A stretch of DNA of 64,000 nt from Paenibacillus piscarius (GCF_022234545.1 NZ_JAIEUI010000025.1:44778-108777); one strand, 5' to 3'. Positions 16,606 to 26,245 are shown, counted from the first letter of the stretch. The notes: generated from the sequence alone by a model not told the origin. Program-made: numbers and translations.

Positions 16606-17103
16606 TTGCCGGCAAAAACCAAAAAATCAGGCGTCAAGCTGAATCTCGACGGCCTTACTCCGAAGTCTTATCAGGAACTGGCCAAGCCATATGTGCCATC
16701 CCGTCCGGTCTTTAAGAATTGTATCCGTGCCTTCCTGTCTGGAGGATTGATCTGCGTGCTTGGACAAGGCATTCAGGAGGCATTCATGGCGGTCTTCGAT
16801 ATGACCTCCAGAGAGGCGGCAAGCCCGACCGTAGCTATTCTCATTCTTCTCTCGGTCATGCTGACCAGCTTCGGTGTATATGACAAGCTGGCCCAGTGGT
16901 GCGGGGCGGGCACTGCGGTGCCTGTCACCGGATTCGCCAACAGCATGTGCTCCGCCGCGCTGGAGCACCGGGCCGAAGGGCTGGTGCTCGGTGTGGGCGG
17001 GAATATGTTCAAGCTGGCCGGGTCGGTTATTGTGTTTGGGGTGGTTGCCGCTTTCGTAGTCGGGGTCGTGTATGCCGTGATGGGCTGGGGAGGTGCACAT
17101 TAA
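16606..17103 (+). CDS. spoVAC: Stage V sporulation protein AC
   Basis: About 165 residues. After a basic N-terminus it follows the SpoVAC pattern: RPVFKNCIRAFLSGGLICVL, FGVYDKLAQWCGAGTAVPVT, GFANSMCSAALEHRAEG, then a final membrane helix. A TTG start at 16606 is chosen because AGGAGG (16592-16597) is 8 bases away; a GTG at 16597 overlaps the Shine-Dalgarno. SpoVAC is an inner spore membrane channel component for dipicolinic acid movement, acting with SpoVAD and SpoVAEb. It is expected to be made in the forespore; no sigma-G promoter could be fixed by eye. Confidence 0.95.
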   Translation: MPAKTKKSGVKLNLDGLTPKSYQELAKPYVPSRPVFKNCIRAFLSGGLICVLGQGIQEAFMAVFDMTSREAASPTVAILILLSVMLTSFGVYDKLAQWCGAGTAVPVTGFANSMCSAALEHRAEGLVLGVGGNMFKLAGSVIVFGVVAAFVVGVVYAVMGWGGAH

Positions 17104-17106
17104 ACG

Positions 17107-18141
17107 ATGAAGCAGCTCGGTAGTCAGACCTGGGAATTTACAAGCCGTCCTGTCATCCTTGGAAGCTCCGCCGTCGTGGGTCCGGAGGAAGGGGAAGGGC
17201 CGCTCGCGTCCAGCTTCGACTTCATCTACGATACGCTGGAGATGGGCGAGAAGACATGGGAGAAGGCAGAGCGGGCCTTATTCGAGAAGGCCGCCAAGCT
17301 GGCTCTGATGAATGCGAATCTGGATCAGGACAAGCTGGAATTCTTCATCGGCGGCGACCTGATGAACCAGATAATCAGCAGCTCCTTCGCCGCACGCAAG
17401 CTCGGCGTACCCTACCTGGGCGTCTTCGGTGCCTGCTCCACCTCGATGGAGAGTCTGGCCATCGCCGCTATGATCGTCGATTCCGGCGGCGGGAAGGTGG
17501 CGCTCGCCGGAACCTCCAGCCATAACTGCACTGTGGAGAAGCAGTTCCGCTTCCCGACCGAATATGGCTCGCAGAAGCCTCCAACCGCCCAGTATACGGT
17601 TACCGGTTCAGGCTGTGCCGTCGTTGGAGTCAATGATGGAACCGTGAAGGGACCGTATGTGGTACATGCCACCCTTGGCCGGATCATGGACCTGGGTCTG
17701 AAGGACCCGTTCAATATGGGGACTGCCATGGCCCCGGCTGCGGCGGACACGATTACGGCGCACTTCCGGGATACGGGGTTGTCTCCAGGCCATTATGACC
17801 TCATTGTCACGGGGGATTTGGCGTCTATCGGCTTGCCGATTGCCAAGGATCTGCTGGCCAAGGAGGGCATCCCGATGGAGGAGACGGTCTTCAATGACTG
17901 CGGCCTCATGATGTATGATCTGGACAAGCAGAAGTACGTTATTGCCGGGGGAAGCGGTGCAGGCTGCTCAGCCACCGTTACCTTCGGGCATATTATGAAA
18001 CGCATGAAGAAGGGCGAACTGAAGCGTGTACTAATAGTGGCAACCGGAGCGCTGCTCTCGCCGCTGTCTTATCAGCAAGGTGAGAGCATTCCGTGCGTAG
18101 CCCATGCGGTGGCTCTGGAGAGCGGAGGTGAAGAGGCATGA
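17107..18141 (+). CDS. spoVAD: Stage V sporulation protein AD
   Basis: 344 residues with a thiolase-like fold pattern: GACSTSMESLAIAAMIVDSG, GTSSHNCTVEKQFRFP, then the C-terminal FGHIMKRMKKGELKRVLIVA region. SpoVAD binds dipicolinic acid and works with SpoVAC and SpoVAE in its uptake into the spore. The start is 3 bases after the spoVAC stop, and the stop overlaps the spoVAEb start by 4 bases, so the three are one operon. Confidence 0.96.
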   Translation: MKQLGSQTWEFTSRPVILGSSAVVGPEEGEGPLASSFDFIYDTLEMGEKTWEKAERALFEKAAKLALMNANLDQDKLEFFIGGDLMNQIISSSFAARKLGVPYLGVFGACSTSMESLAIAAMIVDSGGGKVALAGTSSHNCTVEKQFRFPTEYGSQKPPTAQYTVTGSGCAVVGVNDGTVKGPYVVHATLGRIMDLGLKDPFNMGTAMAPAAADTITAHFRDTGLSPGHYDLIVTGDLASIGLPIAKDLLAKEGIPMEETVFNDCGLMMYDLDKQKYVIAGGSGAGCSATVTFGHIMKRMKKGELKRVLIVATGALLSPLSYQQGESIPCVAHAVALESGGEEA

Positions 18142-18488
18142 TTTATTTATGGGCGTTTCTGGTGGGCGGGGCCATCTGTGTGATCGGCCAGCTGATGTTC
18201 GATGTGCTGAAGCTGACGCCGGCCCATACGATGAGTACGCTGGTCGTCCTTGGAGCGGCTGCTGACGCCTTCGGCATCTATGATCCGCTGGTGAAATTCG
18301 CCGGGGCCGGAGCCAGCGTCCCGATTACCAGCTTCGGGAACTCGCTGGTCCACGGAGCACTGACCGAGCTTGAGCGCGACGGCTGGGTCGGGGTCGTTAC
18401 CGGGATCTTCGATGTGACCAGCGCGGGGATATCTGCAGCAATTGTCTTCTCCTTCCTGGCGGCATTAGTAGTGCGACCGAAGGGGTAA
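18138..18488 (+). CDS. spoVAE: Stage V sporulation protein AE (AEb type)
   Basis: 116 residues, mostly membrane helices, resembling SpoVAC in outline (GGAICVIGQLMFDVLKLTPA, GASVPITSFGNSLVHGALTE). The ATG overlaps the spoVAD stop (ATGA-type). This is the AEb subunit; no AEa, AF, AA or AB gene follows, so the operon is the minimal C-D-Eb form. A terminator closes it. Confidence 0.94.
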   Translation: MIYLWAFLVGGAICVIGQLMFDVLKLTPAHTMSTLVVLGAAADAFGIYDPLVKFAGAGASVPITSFGNSLVHGALTELERDGWVGVVTGIFDVTSAGISAAIVFSFLAALVVRPKG

Positions 18489-18509
18489 GCCTCCCCTTTA
18501 ACTTATGCG

Positions 18510-18533
18510 GACCGCTTCTGGCGGTCTTTTTTT
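18510..18533 (+). terminator. Intrinsic terminator of the spoVA operon
   Basis: GACCGC pairs with GCGGTC across a short loop and runs into TTTTTTT. Confidence 0.88.
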
Positions 18534-18571
18534 GCATGAAAATTAGTGGTGCAGCGGAGGTGCACGGGTCG

Positions 18572-18650
18572 AATATATGCGAAAACCGAGCACAATGTGC
18601 TGGGGGAGGCGCGAACATCCAATGTATGCAGAAAACCTAATACATTTGCT
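18572..18650. repeat. Two degenerate copies of the palindromic intergenic repeat
   Basis: Cores at 18572 and 18621 (49 bases apart) resemble the units at 29.8 kb: 'AATrTATGC-(A)GAAAACC'. The second is a clean inverted repeat with arms AATGTAT and ATACATT around a 12-base loop containing GAAAAC. The first has lost its right arm. A 63-codon frame across them (18577-18768) is a by-product. Confidence 0.55.
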
Positions 18651-18787
18651 GCAACGCAGAGGGGGTTGTGCGGGGCCTTTTTGCAAGCGATGGGATAAAT
18701 TCACTGGGCCTGACATGTACTTTGGGTACTCCTATCATGTAAAATGTATATATTACGGCTTATTCTGAATTAGGAGGTTCACCGTAT

Positions 18788-19744
18788 ATGCCCCTACGTC
18801 AAGAATCGACGCAAATTATGAAGGCTGTCCGCACTAATCTGGAATCTTGTATTCTTGGTAAACGTTTTGAAATAGAACTGCTGCTTACCGCGCTGCTCGC
18901 AGGCGGACATGTTCTGATTGAAGATGTTCCCGGCACGGGCAAAACCCAGCTGATCCGCGCGCTCTCCCGCTCCATGTCCGGCGAGTACCGCCGGATTCAA
19001 TGCAACCCGGATATTCTTCCGAGTGATATAACCGGTGTATCGGTGTACCATCCCCGCGATGAGATGTTCCATTTCCGCCCCGGGCCGGTCATGACCAATA
19101 TTCTGCTGGCGGATGAGATCAACCGCGCGACCACCAAGACCCAGTCGGCACTGCTGGAAGTGATGGAGGAACGCAATGTCACGGTGGACGGGGAGACCTA
19201 TCCGCTTCCTCATCCGTTCATGCTCTGCGCCACCCAGAACCCGATTGATTTCGAGGGAACCTATACGCTTCCCGAGGCCCAGCTGGACCGCTTCATGCTG
19301 CGGATCAGCCTGGGTTATCCCGATGCGGATACGGAGAAGAATCTGCTGCTGACCCATCAGGAGGGCCAGCCGGTAGACCGGCTGACTCCGGTCACCGACA
19401 TGAATACAATCGCAGCCATCCAGGAGGAGATCCGCGATATCTATATCAGCGACCCGGTGCTGAACTATCTGCTGGACGTAGTGCGTCATACCCGGGTGCA
19501 CCCGCAGGTGCTGCTGGGCGCAAGCCCCCGGGCTTCGCTCTCTTTCATGATGGCCTGCAAGGCGTACGCTTTCATTCAGGAACGCGACTATGTGCTGCCT
19601 GATGATGTAAAGACCCTCACCCCATATGTCTTGGGACACCGCATCCTGCTGCGGCCGGAATCCCGCCTGGACAATATCAGTATGGATTCACTGCTGAACA
19701 AGCTCCTGCAGGGCATTCAGGTGCCTGTCACCATGAGGCAATAA
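18788..19744 (+). CDS. MoxR-type AAA+ ATPase
   Basis: 318 residues. Walker A is in EDVPGTGKTQ and Walker B in ILLADEINRA; the C-terminal lid domain (LGASPRASLSFM) is typical of MoxR proteins. These ATPases act as chaperones with von Willebrand-type or DUF58 proteins encoded next door. AGGAGGT lies 10 bases before the ATG. It is the first gene of a three-gene operon with DUF58 and transglutaminase proteins, and the next start is 2 bases after its stop. Confidence 0.93.
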   Translation: MPLRQESTQIMKAVRTNLESCILGKRFEIELLLTALLAGGHVLIEDVPGTGKTQLIRALSRSMSGEYRRIQCNPDILPSDITGVSVYHPRDEMFHFRPGPVMTNILLADEINRATTKTQSALLEVMEERNVTVDGETYPLPHPFMLCATQNPIDFEGTYTLPEAQLDRFMLRISLGYPDADTEKNLLLTHQEGQPVDRLTPVTDMNTIAAIQEEIRDIYISDPVLNYLLDVVRHTRVHPQVLLGASPRASLSFMMACKAYAFIQERDYVLPDDVKTLTPYVLGHRILLRPESRLDNISMDSLLNKLLQGIQVPVTMRQ

Positions 19745-19745
19745 G

Positions 19746-20996
19746 ATGAGAGCCTTACTAGAAAGGGCGGCGGCTGCGGTCGAGCTGAGGAAGTTCATGG
19801 GCGTGCTGGCGATTTGGGTCATCACCCTGTTCTATGTGCTTTTTCAGGGCGGCAAGACGTCGTTCATGCTGTTTATTATGGTGTCGGTATTGATTCTGTA
19901 TTTATTCATCGGGGGGCTTGAAGGGGTGAGGCGGGCCAAGGGTATCCGCAGCTTCTCTTCTGAGCAGGATAAGCCTGATCTGCTCCATGCCGGGGGCCAT
20001 CTGCGGGTGAAGCTGGAGGTGACAGTTCCGGGCTTCCTGCCGCTGCCCTATGTCGTGGTGCGTGAGATCCTGAAGCGCCACAACGGCGAATCCTGGGTGT
20101 TCGAGGAGAGCCTGATCCCCAATATGGGCGGACGGGGAGAGCTGATGTTCCAGACGCCCGCCCTGGAGCGGGGCCGCTATGCCTTCGAGAGCACGGATAT
20201 CCTCAGCGAGGACATCTTCGGCCTGATGGAGCACAAGGGATCCTTCAAGGCGGAGGGACAGTTCCGGGTGATGCCGCGGGCGGTCGTGGTGCCGCGCTGG
20301 CAGCTCTATGAGCGCAAGGCCCGCCTGTCCGGGCCGCAGGTCTCCTTGCTCCAGTCGCGGCGGGAGACCACGCAGATCAACGGTGTCCGCGATTATGTCT
20401 ACGGCGACCGGCTGACGCGCATCCACTGGAACGCGACGGCGAAGACCGGCGAATGGAAGTCCAAGGAATTCGAGCATGAATCGGTTCCGCGGACAATCCT
20501 GGTGCTGGACGGCAGCTCGAGCGGCTACTACAACGCCGCCCAGTTCGAGCTGGCGGTATCCATTACCGCCTCATTGCTGGGCTTCGGTGTCCGGGAACGG
20601 ATAGGCATCGGCCTCTGCTGCCTCGATAAGCACAGTAAGGTGTTCAGTCCGGCTGAAGGCAATGCCGAGCGTCAGAAGATGATCCAGTATTTAATTGATA
20701 TCAATGCAGAAGGCCGGGGTTCGTTGATTACCAGGCTGGAGAAGGTGGAGCGGATGCTCCCCAAAGGCGCGTACTTCGTTCTGATCAGCCCGCAGAGCGG
20801 CCGCGAGGTGCTGGATACTCTGCGCTGGGCAGACAGCCGGGGCATGACGCCGTCCCATGTTCATGTCCTTCATTCCTCCGGGAAATACCGGGCCGCGGAA
20901 TGGCACAGCATTCTTCATTCCCATGGCGTGACCGGCTACAGCATCAGTGCGCTCCAGGAGCTGCCTGCTGCACTTGGAGGTGATTCTGCCCGATGA
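19746..20996 (+). CDS. DUF58 domain protein
   Basis: 416 residues. Two N-terminal hydrophobic helices (about residues 18-55) precede the DUF58 signature VRDYVYGDRLTRIHWNATAK. After it the chain has an integrin/von Willebrand-like region (TILVLDGSSSGYY, with a DxSxS-like metal site). DUF58 proteins are usually encoded between MoxR and transglutaminase proteins, as here; their exact role is not settled, but envelope maturation is suspected. Its end overlaps the next start by 4 bases. Confidence 0.9.
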   Translation: MRALLERAAAAVELRKFMGVLAIWVITLFYVLFQGGKTSFMLFIMVSVLILYLFIGGLEGVRRAKGIRSFSSEQDKPDLLHAGGHLRVKLEVTVPGFLPLPYVVVREILKRHNGESWVFEESLIPNMGGRGELMFQTPALERGRYAFESTDILSEDIFGLMEHKGSFKAEGQFRVMPRAVVVPRWQLYERKARLSGPQVSLLQSRRETTQINGVRDYVYGDRLTRIHWNATAKTGEWKSKEFEHESVPRTILVLDGSSSGYYNAAQFELAVSITASLLGFGVRERIGIGLCCLDKHSKVFSPAEGNAERQKMIQYLIDINAEGRGSLITRLEKVERMLPKGAYFVLISPQSGREVLDTLRWADSRGMTPSHVHVLHSSGKYRAAEWHSILHSHGVTGYSISALQELPAALGGDSAR

Positions 20997-23236
20997 AGCG
21001 ATGGGGACAAGCGATCCGATCTTCCTGGCACCACGGGCTGACCCTGCTATGGCTGCTTATCATCGCCCTGCAGTGGGTCTCGTACACTGCGCCCGTCTGG
21101 CTGCAGCAGACAAGCGTTGCCGTTGCAGTGACGCTATTCATTGTTGTTATTATCGAAATCATTCTTCCGTTCAAAAGTGTCTACCGTCTTCTGGCCGAAG
21201 GCGCAGCTATACTCTATATTGTGTACGACATTATTCTGAAATATGAAGTCTATGTTCCCGATCCGATGCTGCCGCCGCTGCCGGAGCGGCTTGCGGGGAT
21301 CGCCGCGGCGATGAATCCGTACATCTGGTTCGCCCTGGGGTCCTGGCTGCTGCTGCTGGTATGTGCCTGGTGGGTCAACAGCAAATCGCGGGTGCTGATG
21401 TTCATCGCGATGAATATTACCGCCTTCGCCGCCCTGGATTCGTTCACGACAGCCGTCCTGTGGCAGGAGGTGGCCTGGACGGTATTCGCGGGGATGGGCT
21501 GGCTGGTGACCCGGCATCTGCGGAATTTCCAGCTGCATTATCCCCGGGGCTGGACTTACATGCTGAAGTATCCGATGAAGGTTGTACTGAATATAGCGAT
21601 CATCTTCTCGCTGGTGATTATTGTCGGGGTGAATATGCCGGGTGTGCGGCCGACACTGACAGATCCTTATACGGCCTGGCAGCATTGGAACGGGAAGTCC
21701 GTCTCTTTAGGAACCTCCTCCGGCGGCAGTGACAGTGCAGGCGGCGGAACGGGCAGCGGCGGAACCACCTCGGGCTACAGCCTGAATGACGATAACCTGG
21801 GCGGGGGCTTTAATTTTGACTATTCTCCGGTGATGACCGTTCAGACCGACCTGCGCACTTATATGCGCGGCGAGACCCGCAGCGTGTATTCAGGTAAAGG
21901 CTGGAGCGACGATAATACAGCAGACCGCGGTTTGCTTCGTCCCGTGCAGGTGGGAGAGCCGCTGGAACGCGCCGCTGCGCCTAAGGCCGAGACCCGTACC
22001 CTGAAGCAGATTGTCAGGATTGTAGGCGGCAACAGCTATCCGGTTCTCTTCGGCGGCTACTCCATATCGGCAGTTGACTCGATTGACGGGGAGGAACGCA
22101 GCAGCGGGTTGGCGTGGCGCAGCGAGGACAGCGAGCTGTTATGGAATGCTGCAAGCGACACGCGTGCGTTCCCGCAGACCTATGTGGTGACTTCAGAGGT
22201 GCCGGTTATTCCGTTTCAGGAATTAGGCAAGGAGACCTATCAGTCGCTATATGGCAATAGCAACGTTGACCCGAAGTATCTCCAGCTCCCGGATAATTAT
22301 CCCGAGCGGGTCAAGGCGCTGGCCCAGGAGATTACCGCCCGGGCGCAGACGCCTTACGAGAAGACGATTCTGCTGCAGCAATATCTGCAGTCGACCTTCC
22401 CGTATACGAATCAGCCGGATACCTCACGGGCCCGGAGCAAGGACATGGTCGAGAGCTTCCTGTTCGATATCCAGGAGGGCTATTGTGATTATTATTCTAC
22501 AGCCCTTGTAACTATGGCACGGTCCCTGGACATCCCGGCCCGCTGGGTGAAGGGGTATGCGCCGGGAGAGCAGGCCGAGATTCCGGACAGCGTGATGCTT
22601 CAGCAGGCCGCTGCCGGTTATGTAAATAACAACTATACCATCACGAATGCCGATGCCCATTCCTGGGCGGAGATCTATTTCGGTGATTACGGCTGGGTTC
22701 CTGTAGAGGCAACGCCCGGGTTCGATGTCCCTGTGCTGGCACAGAGCGGGGAAGAGAGTACTGACCTGCCTGACGTTCCCGAGACGGAAGAGGTTCAGCC
22801 TGAACAGTCAACGCCTGCCCGGAAGGATAACGGGAACAGCTTCCATCCCGGATATTGGGCTGTGGCAGGAGCAGCAGTACTGCTCCTGCTCTGGAGCGGA
22901 TTCCTGCTCTGGCAGCGGCGGATGAGTCTGCTGTTCCTGATCTCGCGGATGCGTGTCCGCCGCCAGCCGACCCCTGCGCACAAAGTTGTCGCAGAAACCG
23001 AGCGGTGGGTAAGGTATATGCGCAGAAAGGGAATGCTGAAGGAAGAGCATGAGACGCTGCGCGAAGCCGTGGACCGGTGGAGCCGTGAACGTCCGGCAGT
23101 GGCCGGGAATCTGTCGCTGCTCCTGGCCTTGTTCGAGCGGGCGTATTACAGCCCGGAGGTTATTGAAGACAAAGACTGGCACAGCGTGTATACTGAAGCT
23201 TTGCGGCTGCGAAATGGCATGAAGATCCGCAGGTAA
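20993..23236 (+). CDS. TgpA-like membrane transglutaminase
   Basis: 747 residues. Several N-terminal membrane helices (about residues 15-215) are followed by a Gly/Ser-rich linker (SSGGSDSAGGGTGSGG) and an extracellular transglutaminase-like core. The triad is Cys498 in EGYCDYYSTALV, His556 in NADAHSWAEIYF and Glu572 in GWVPVEATPG. One further membrane helix (about 620-645) precedes a cytoplasmic tail of the DUF4129 type. It is probably an envelope-localised cysteine protease or transglutaminase served by the MoxR/DUF58 pair. The ATG overlaps the DUF58 stop. Confidence 0.92.
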   Translation: MKRWGQAIRSSWHHGLTLLWLLIIALQWVSYTAPVWLQQTSVAVAVTLFIVVIIEIILPFKSVYRLLAEGAAILYIVYDIILKYEVYVPDPMLPPLPERLAGIAAAMNPYIWFALGSWLLLLVCAWWVNSKSRVLMFIAMNITAFAALDSFTTAVLWQEVAWTVFAGMGWLVTRHLRNFQLHYPRGWTYMLKYPMKVVLNIAIIFSLVIIVGVNMPGVRPTLTDPYTAWQHWNGKSVSLGTSSGGSDSAGGGTGSGGTTSGYSLNDDNLGGGFNFDYSPVMTVQTDLRTYMRGETRSVYSGKGWSDDNTADRGLLRPVQVGEPLERAAAPKAETRTLKQIVRIVGGNSYPVLFGGYSISAVDSIDGEERSSGLAWRSEDSELLWNAASDTRAFPQTYVVTSEVPVIPFQELGKETYQSLYGNSNVDPKYLQLPDNYPERVKALAQEITARAQTPYEKTILLQQYLQSTFPYTNQPDTSRARSKDMVESFLFDIQEGYCDYYSTALVTMARSLDIPARWVKGYAPGEQAEIPDSVMLQQAAAGYVNNNYTITNADAHSWAEIYFGDYGWVPVEATPGFDVPVLAQSGEESTDLPDVPETEEVQPEQSTPARKDNGNSFHPGYWAVAGAAVLLLLWSGFLLWQRRMSLLFLISRMRVRRQPTPAHKVVAETERWVRYMRRKGMLKEEHETLREAVDRWSRERPAVAGNLSLLLALFERAYYSPEVIEDKDWHSVYTEALRLRNGMKIRR

Positions 23237-23334
23237 TGCCGGGCAGCGGCCAAGAACAGACCGGAATTTTTGCTTCTTAAACAGTCATTAGTGCCGGGCA
23301 ATCAGTTTCCTGTATAAAAATGAGGTGAAAAGAA

Positions 23335-23859
23335 TTGTTTAAAAGGTTAGTTCCCAAACTCCGGGTCAATACGGTGTTTGATATTTCGCTGGAAGAGCTG
23401 TACCGTCAAGGCTACCGGGGAATCATTACCGATCTGGATAATACGCTGGTCGGCGCCAAGGCGCCGCTGGCGACGCCCGAGCTGCTGCTCTGGTTCGAGA
23501 AGGTGAAGGAGATCGGCTTCAAGCTGGTTATTGTCTCGAACAATAATATGGACCGGGTATCGCGCTTTGCGACACCGCTGAACATCGAGTATGTGCATCA
23601 GGCCCGCAAGCCGAGCAACTCTCCGTTCCTCCGGGCCATGAAGCTGATGGGCCTGGGACCGGAGGAGACCATCGTGGTCGGAGACCAGATGCTTACCGAT
23701 GTGTACGGCGGCAACCGCCTGGGATTGTTCACGGTGCTGGTGCTGCCGATCTCCGTCAAGGACGAGGGATTCGGCACCCGGATCAACCGCAGGGTGGAGC
23801 AGATTGCCCTGACGCGGCTGCGCAAGCAAGGATTGTGGCATGAGGAGGATAAATCTTAA
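23335..23859 (+). CDS. yqeG: YqeG-family HAD phosphatase
   Basis: 174 residues. HAD motif I is ITDLDNTLVG, motif II is VIVSNNN and motif III/IV is VVGDQMLTDVYGGN. The start is TTG, with GAGGTG upstream. It is the first gene of the conserved yqe block; in B. subtilis yqeG also precedes yqeH. The substrate is unknown; related HAD IIIA enzymes act on phosphoglycerol-type compounds. Confidence 0.93.
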   Translation: MFKRLVPKLRVNTVFDISLEELYRQGYRGIITDLDNTLVGAKAPLATPELLLWFEKVKEIGFKLVIVSNNNMDRVSRFATPLNIEYVHQARKPSNSPFLRAMKLMGLGPEETIVVGDQMLTDVYGGNRLGLFTVLVLPISVKDEGFGTRINRRVEQIALTRLRKQGLWHEEDKS

Positions 23860-24989
23860 TGAGTTCAATGAACAACGACATTCAGCGGCCGGTGAAATGC
23901 AGCGGCTGTGGGATTAAGCTTCAGAGCAAGGACAAGGAGCAGCCCGGCTATATCCCGGAGAGCGCCTTTGAACGGGAGCCGGTGATCTGCCAGCGCTGTT
24001 TCCGGATCAAGAATTACAATGAAGCTTCTTCGGTATCGGTGGATCAGGATGAATTCCTGAAGCTGCTCAGCGGAGTGGGCGAGAAGAACGCGCTGGTGAT
24101 TCATATCGTGGATATTTTTGATCTGGAGGGTTCACTAATCTCCGGCCTGCAGCGGTTTGTCGGCAACAACCAGGTCATTCTGGCAGTCAACAAAATCGAC
24201 CTGCTGCCCAAAGTAACGAACTGGAACAAGCTGCGCAACTGGATGCAGCAGCGCTGCAAGGAGCATGGGCTGCGCACGGTGGAGATCGTGCTGGTCAGCG
24301 CGAAGCGCAACCAGGGCTTCGACCGTCTGCTGGAGGCGGTCGCCGATCTGCGCGGACAACGTGACGTCTATGTGGTCGGGGCAACCAACGTCGGCAAATC
24401 GACGCTGATCAACCGGCTGATCTCCGATTACAGCGATCTGGATGAAGAGCTGACCACCTCCCGTTACCCGGGCACCACACTGGATATGGTCAAGATTCCG
24501 CTGGATGATGGACACTTTATAATCGATACCCCGGGAATCGTCTACCCATGGCGGTACAGCGAGCTGGTGGAGCGCAAGGATCTGGGCGCCGTGATGCCGG
24601 AGAACCCGCTGAAGCCTGCGGTATACCAGCTGAATGAAGGCCAGTCGCTGTTCTTCGGGGGGCTGGGCCGCTTCGACTTCATTCAGGGCGAGCGCCAGTC
24701 CTTCACCTGCTACATCAGCGGTACGCTGAAGATTCACCGCACGAAGCTGGAGCGCGCAGACTCTCTGTATCAGGACCACCGCGGCGAGATGTTATCGCCG
24801 CCGGGAACCGCGGATATGGATAAGCTGCCGCCTTGGCAGCGCCATGAATTCCGCATCGGCAAGAATGCACAGACGGATCTGTTCATCTCCGGCCTCGGCT
24901 GGATTAAGGTGAACAGCACCTCTGGGGCAGTCGTTGCTGTCCATGTACCGCGCGGCGTCAAGGTGCTTACGCGTCCTTCGCTGATCTAA
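23859..24989 (+). CDS. yqeH: Circularly permuted ribosome-assembly GTPase YqeH
   Basis: 376 residues. An N-terminal zinc finger (CSGCGIKL...CQRCF) is followed by a permuted GTPase domain in the order G4 (NKID), G5 (SAKR), G1 (GATNVGKST) and G3 (DTPG). YqeH is required for 30S subunit assembly. The start overlaps the yqeG stop (TAATG). Position and architecture agree with the Bacillus gene. Confidence 0.96.
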   Translation: MSSMNNDIQRPVKCSGCGIKLQSKDKEQPGYIPESAFEREPVICQRCFRIKNYNEASSVSVDQDEFLKLLSGVGEKNALVIHIVDIFDLEGSLISGLQRFVGNNQVILAVNKIDLLPKVTNWNKLRNWMQQRCKEHGLRTVEIVLVSAKRNQGFDRLLEAVADLRGQRDVYVVGATNVGKSTLINRLISDYSDLDEELTTSRYPGTTLDMVKIPLDDGHFIIDTPGIVYPWRYSELVERKDLGAVMPENPLKPAVYQLNEGQSLFFGGLGRFDFIQGERQSFTCYISGTLKIHRTKLERADSLYQDHRGEMLSPPGTADMDKLPPWQRHEFRIGKNAQTDLFISGLGWIKVNSTSGAVVAVHVPRGVKVLTRPSLI

Positions 24990-25008
24990 CCGTAGAGGAG
25001 GACGACCT

Positions 25009-25890
25009 ATGACCGGGACAGGCAGGAACATACAGGACGTACAGCAGGAGCTTCTGCTGGGGGTGATGGGTGACCCTATCGCCCAGTCCAAATCTCCGTT
25101 AATGCATGGAGCAGCACTCCGGGCGCTGGGACTTCCCGGCGCTTATGTACCGCTCCATATCATGCCGGACGAGCTGGGCGAGGCAGTACAGGCGATCCGC
25201 ACGCTTGGCTTCCGCGGGGTGAATGTCACGATTCCGCATAAGGTGGCGGTCATGCAGTATCTGGACCGGCTGGATGCAAGCGCTGTGGATGTGGGCGCGG
25301 TCAATACCATTGTGAACGACAACGGGGTCTTGACCGGGTTCAACACCGACGGCATCGGCTATGTCCGTTCGCTGAAGACAGAGGCAGTCCCGGAGCTCTC
25401 GGGCTCCCGTATTCTGGTGATCGGAGCCGGAGGGGCGGCCAGAGGGATTGTGTCTGCGCTGCTTAAGGAGCAGCCGGCATCGGTCCTGATCGCCAACCGC
25501 AATGAGGAACGGGCGCATCATCTGGCAGAGAGCTTCGGCAGCCGGGGAAGTGTAGCCGGTGCGGGGATGGAAGCTGTCCCCGGTATGATTGGCGGAATGG
25601 ATATCGTGATTAATACGACGTCGGTAGGCATGTATCCCTCTATGGAGGAGATGCCAATCGATCCGGCCGGGCTGCATGAAGGTATGGTGGTCAGCGATCT
25701 GATCTATAATCCGCTGCATACCCGGCTGCTGACAGAGGCTCTGAAGCGGGGCTGCACCGTTCACGGCGGGCTGGGGATGTTTGTGTACCAGGGGGCGTAT
25801 GCCTTTGAATACTGGACAGGACTTGAAGCGCCTGCGGAGATTATGCGCCAGACCATCGAGGAGTGCCTCGGGGGCAGTGCAGACAAATGA
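25009..25890 (+). CDS. aroE: Shikimate dehydrogenase
   Basis: 293 residues. The shikimate-binding segment GDPIAQSKSPLMHGAAL, the catalytic Lys in VNVTIPHK, the NADP fold motif VIGAGGAARGIVSALL and the C-terminal GLGMFVYQGAYAFEYW are all present. It reduces 3-dehydroshikimate in aromatic amino acid synthesis. A GAGGAGG ribosome binding site precedes the ATG. Confidence 0.96.
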   Translation: MTGTGRNIQDVQQELLLGVMGDPIAQSKSPLMHGAALRALGLPGAYVPLHIMPDELGEAVQAIRTLGFRGVNVTIPHKVAVMQYLDRLDASAVDVGAVNTIVNDNGVLTGFNTDGIGYVRSLKTEAVPELSGSRILVIGAGGAARGIVSALLKEQPASVLIANRNEERAHHLAESFGSRGSVAGAGMEAVPGMIGGMDIVINTTSVGMYPSMEEMPIDPAGLHEGMVVSDLIYNPLHTRLLTEALKRGCTVHGGLGMFVYQGAYAFEYWTGLEAPAEIMRQTIEECLGGSADK

Positions 25891-25951
25891 TTTCTCCCCA
25901 TATCGGGGTATAATAGAATTATATATGTTTAATTAAGGAGTTTTTCTATTT

Positions 25952-26245
25952 ATGTTAACTGGTAAACAAAAACGCTATTTACGCTCACTGGCCCATCACC
26001 TCGATCCTGTCTTTCAGGTCGGTAAAGGCGGCGTTAACGATCATCTGATCCGCCACATTGAAGAGGCGATTGAGAAGCGCGAGCTGATGAAGATCAGTGT
26101 GCTGAACAACAACGCGGACGATCCCAAGGAGATTGGTGCGGCGCTTGCCGAGCAGTCCGGCTCCGAGCTGGTGCAGGTGATCGGCAAGACCATCGTGCTG
26201 TACAAGGAATCCCGCGACAACAAAACGATTGAGCTTCCCCGCTAG
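25952..26245 (+). CDS. yhbY: YhbY/YqeI CRM-domain RNA-binding protein
   Basis: 97 residues, entirely a CRM domain: LTGKQKRYLRSLAHHLDPVF, VGKGG, then the terminal IGKTIVLYKES. It binds pre-50S ribosomal RNA. A TATAAT at 25909-25914, just after a small CCCC/GGGG hairpin, could be a promoter element inside the operon; no convincing -35 was found. AAGGAG precedes the start. Confidence 0.95.
   Translation: MLTGKQKRYLRSLAHHLDPVFQVGKGGVNDHLIRHIEEAIEKRELMKISVLNNNADDPKEIGAALAEQSGSELVQVIGKTIVLYKESRDNKTIELPR

Noticed and set aside
18138..18488. A full spoVAA-AF operon
   Set aside because: Only spoVAC, spoVAD and spoVAEb could be recognised, followed at once by a terminator.
18577..18768. 63-codon frame before the MoxR gene
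   Set aside because: It runs through the degenerate palindromic repeats, has no clear ribosome binding site and no recognisable protein features.
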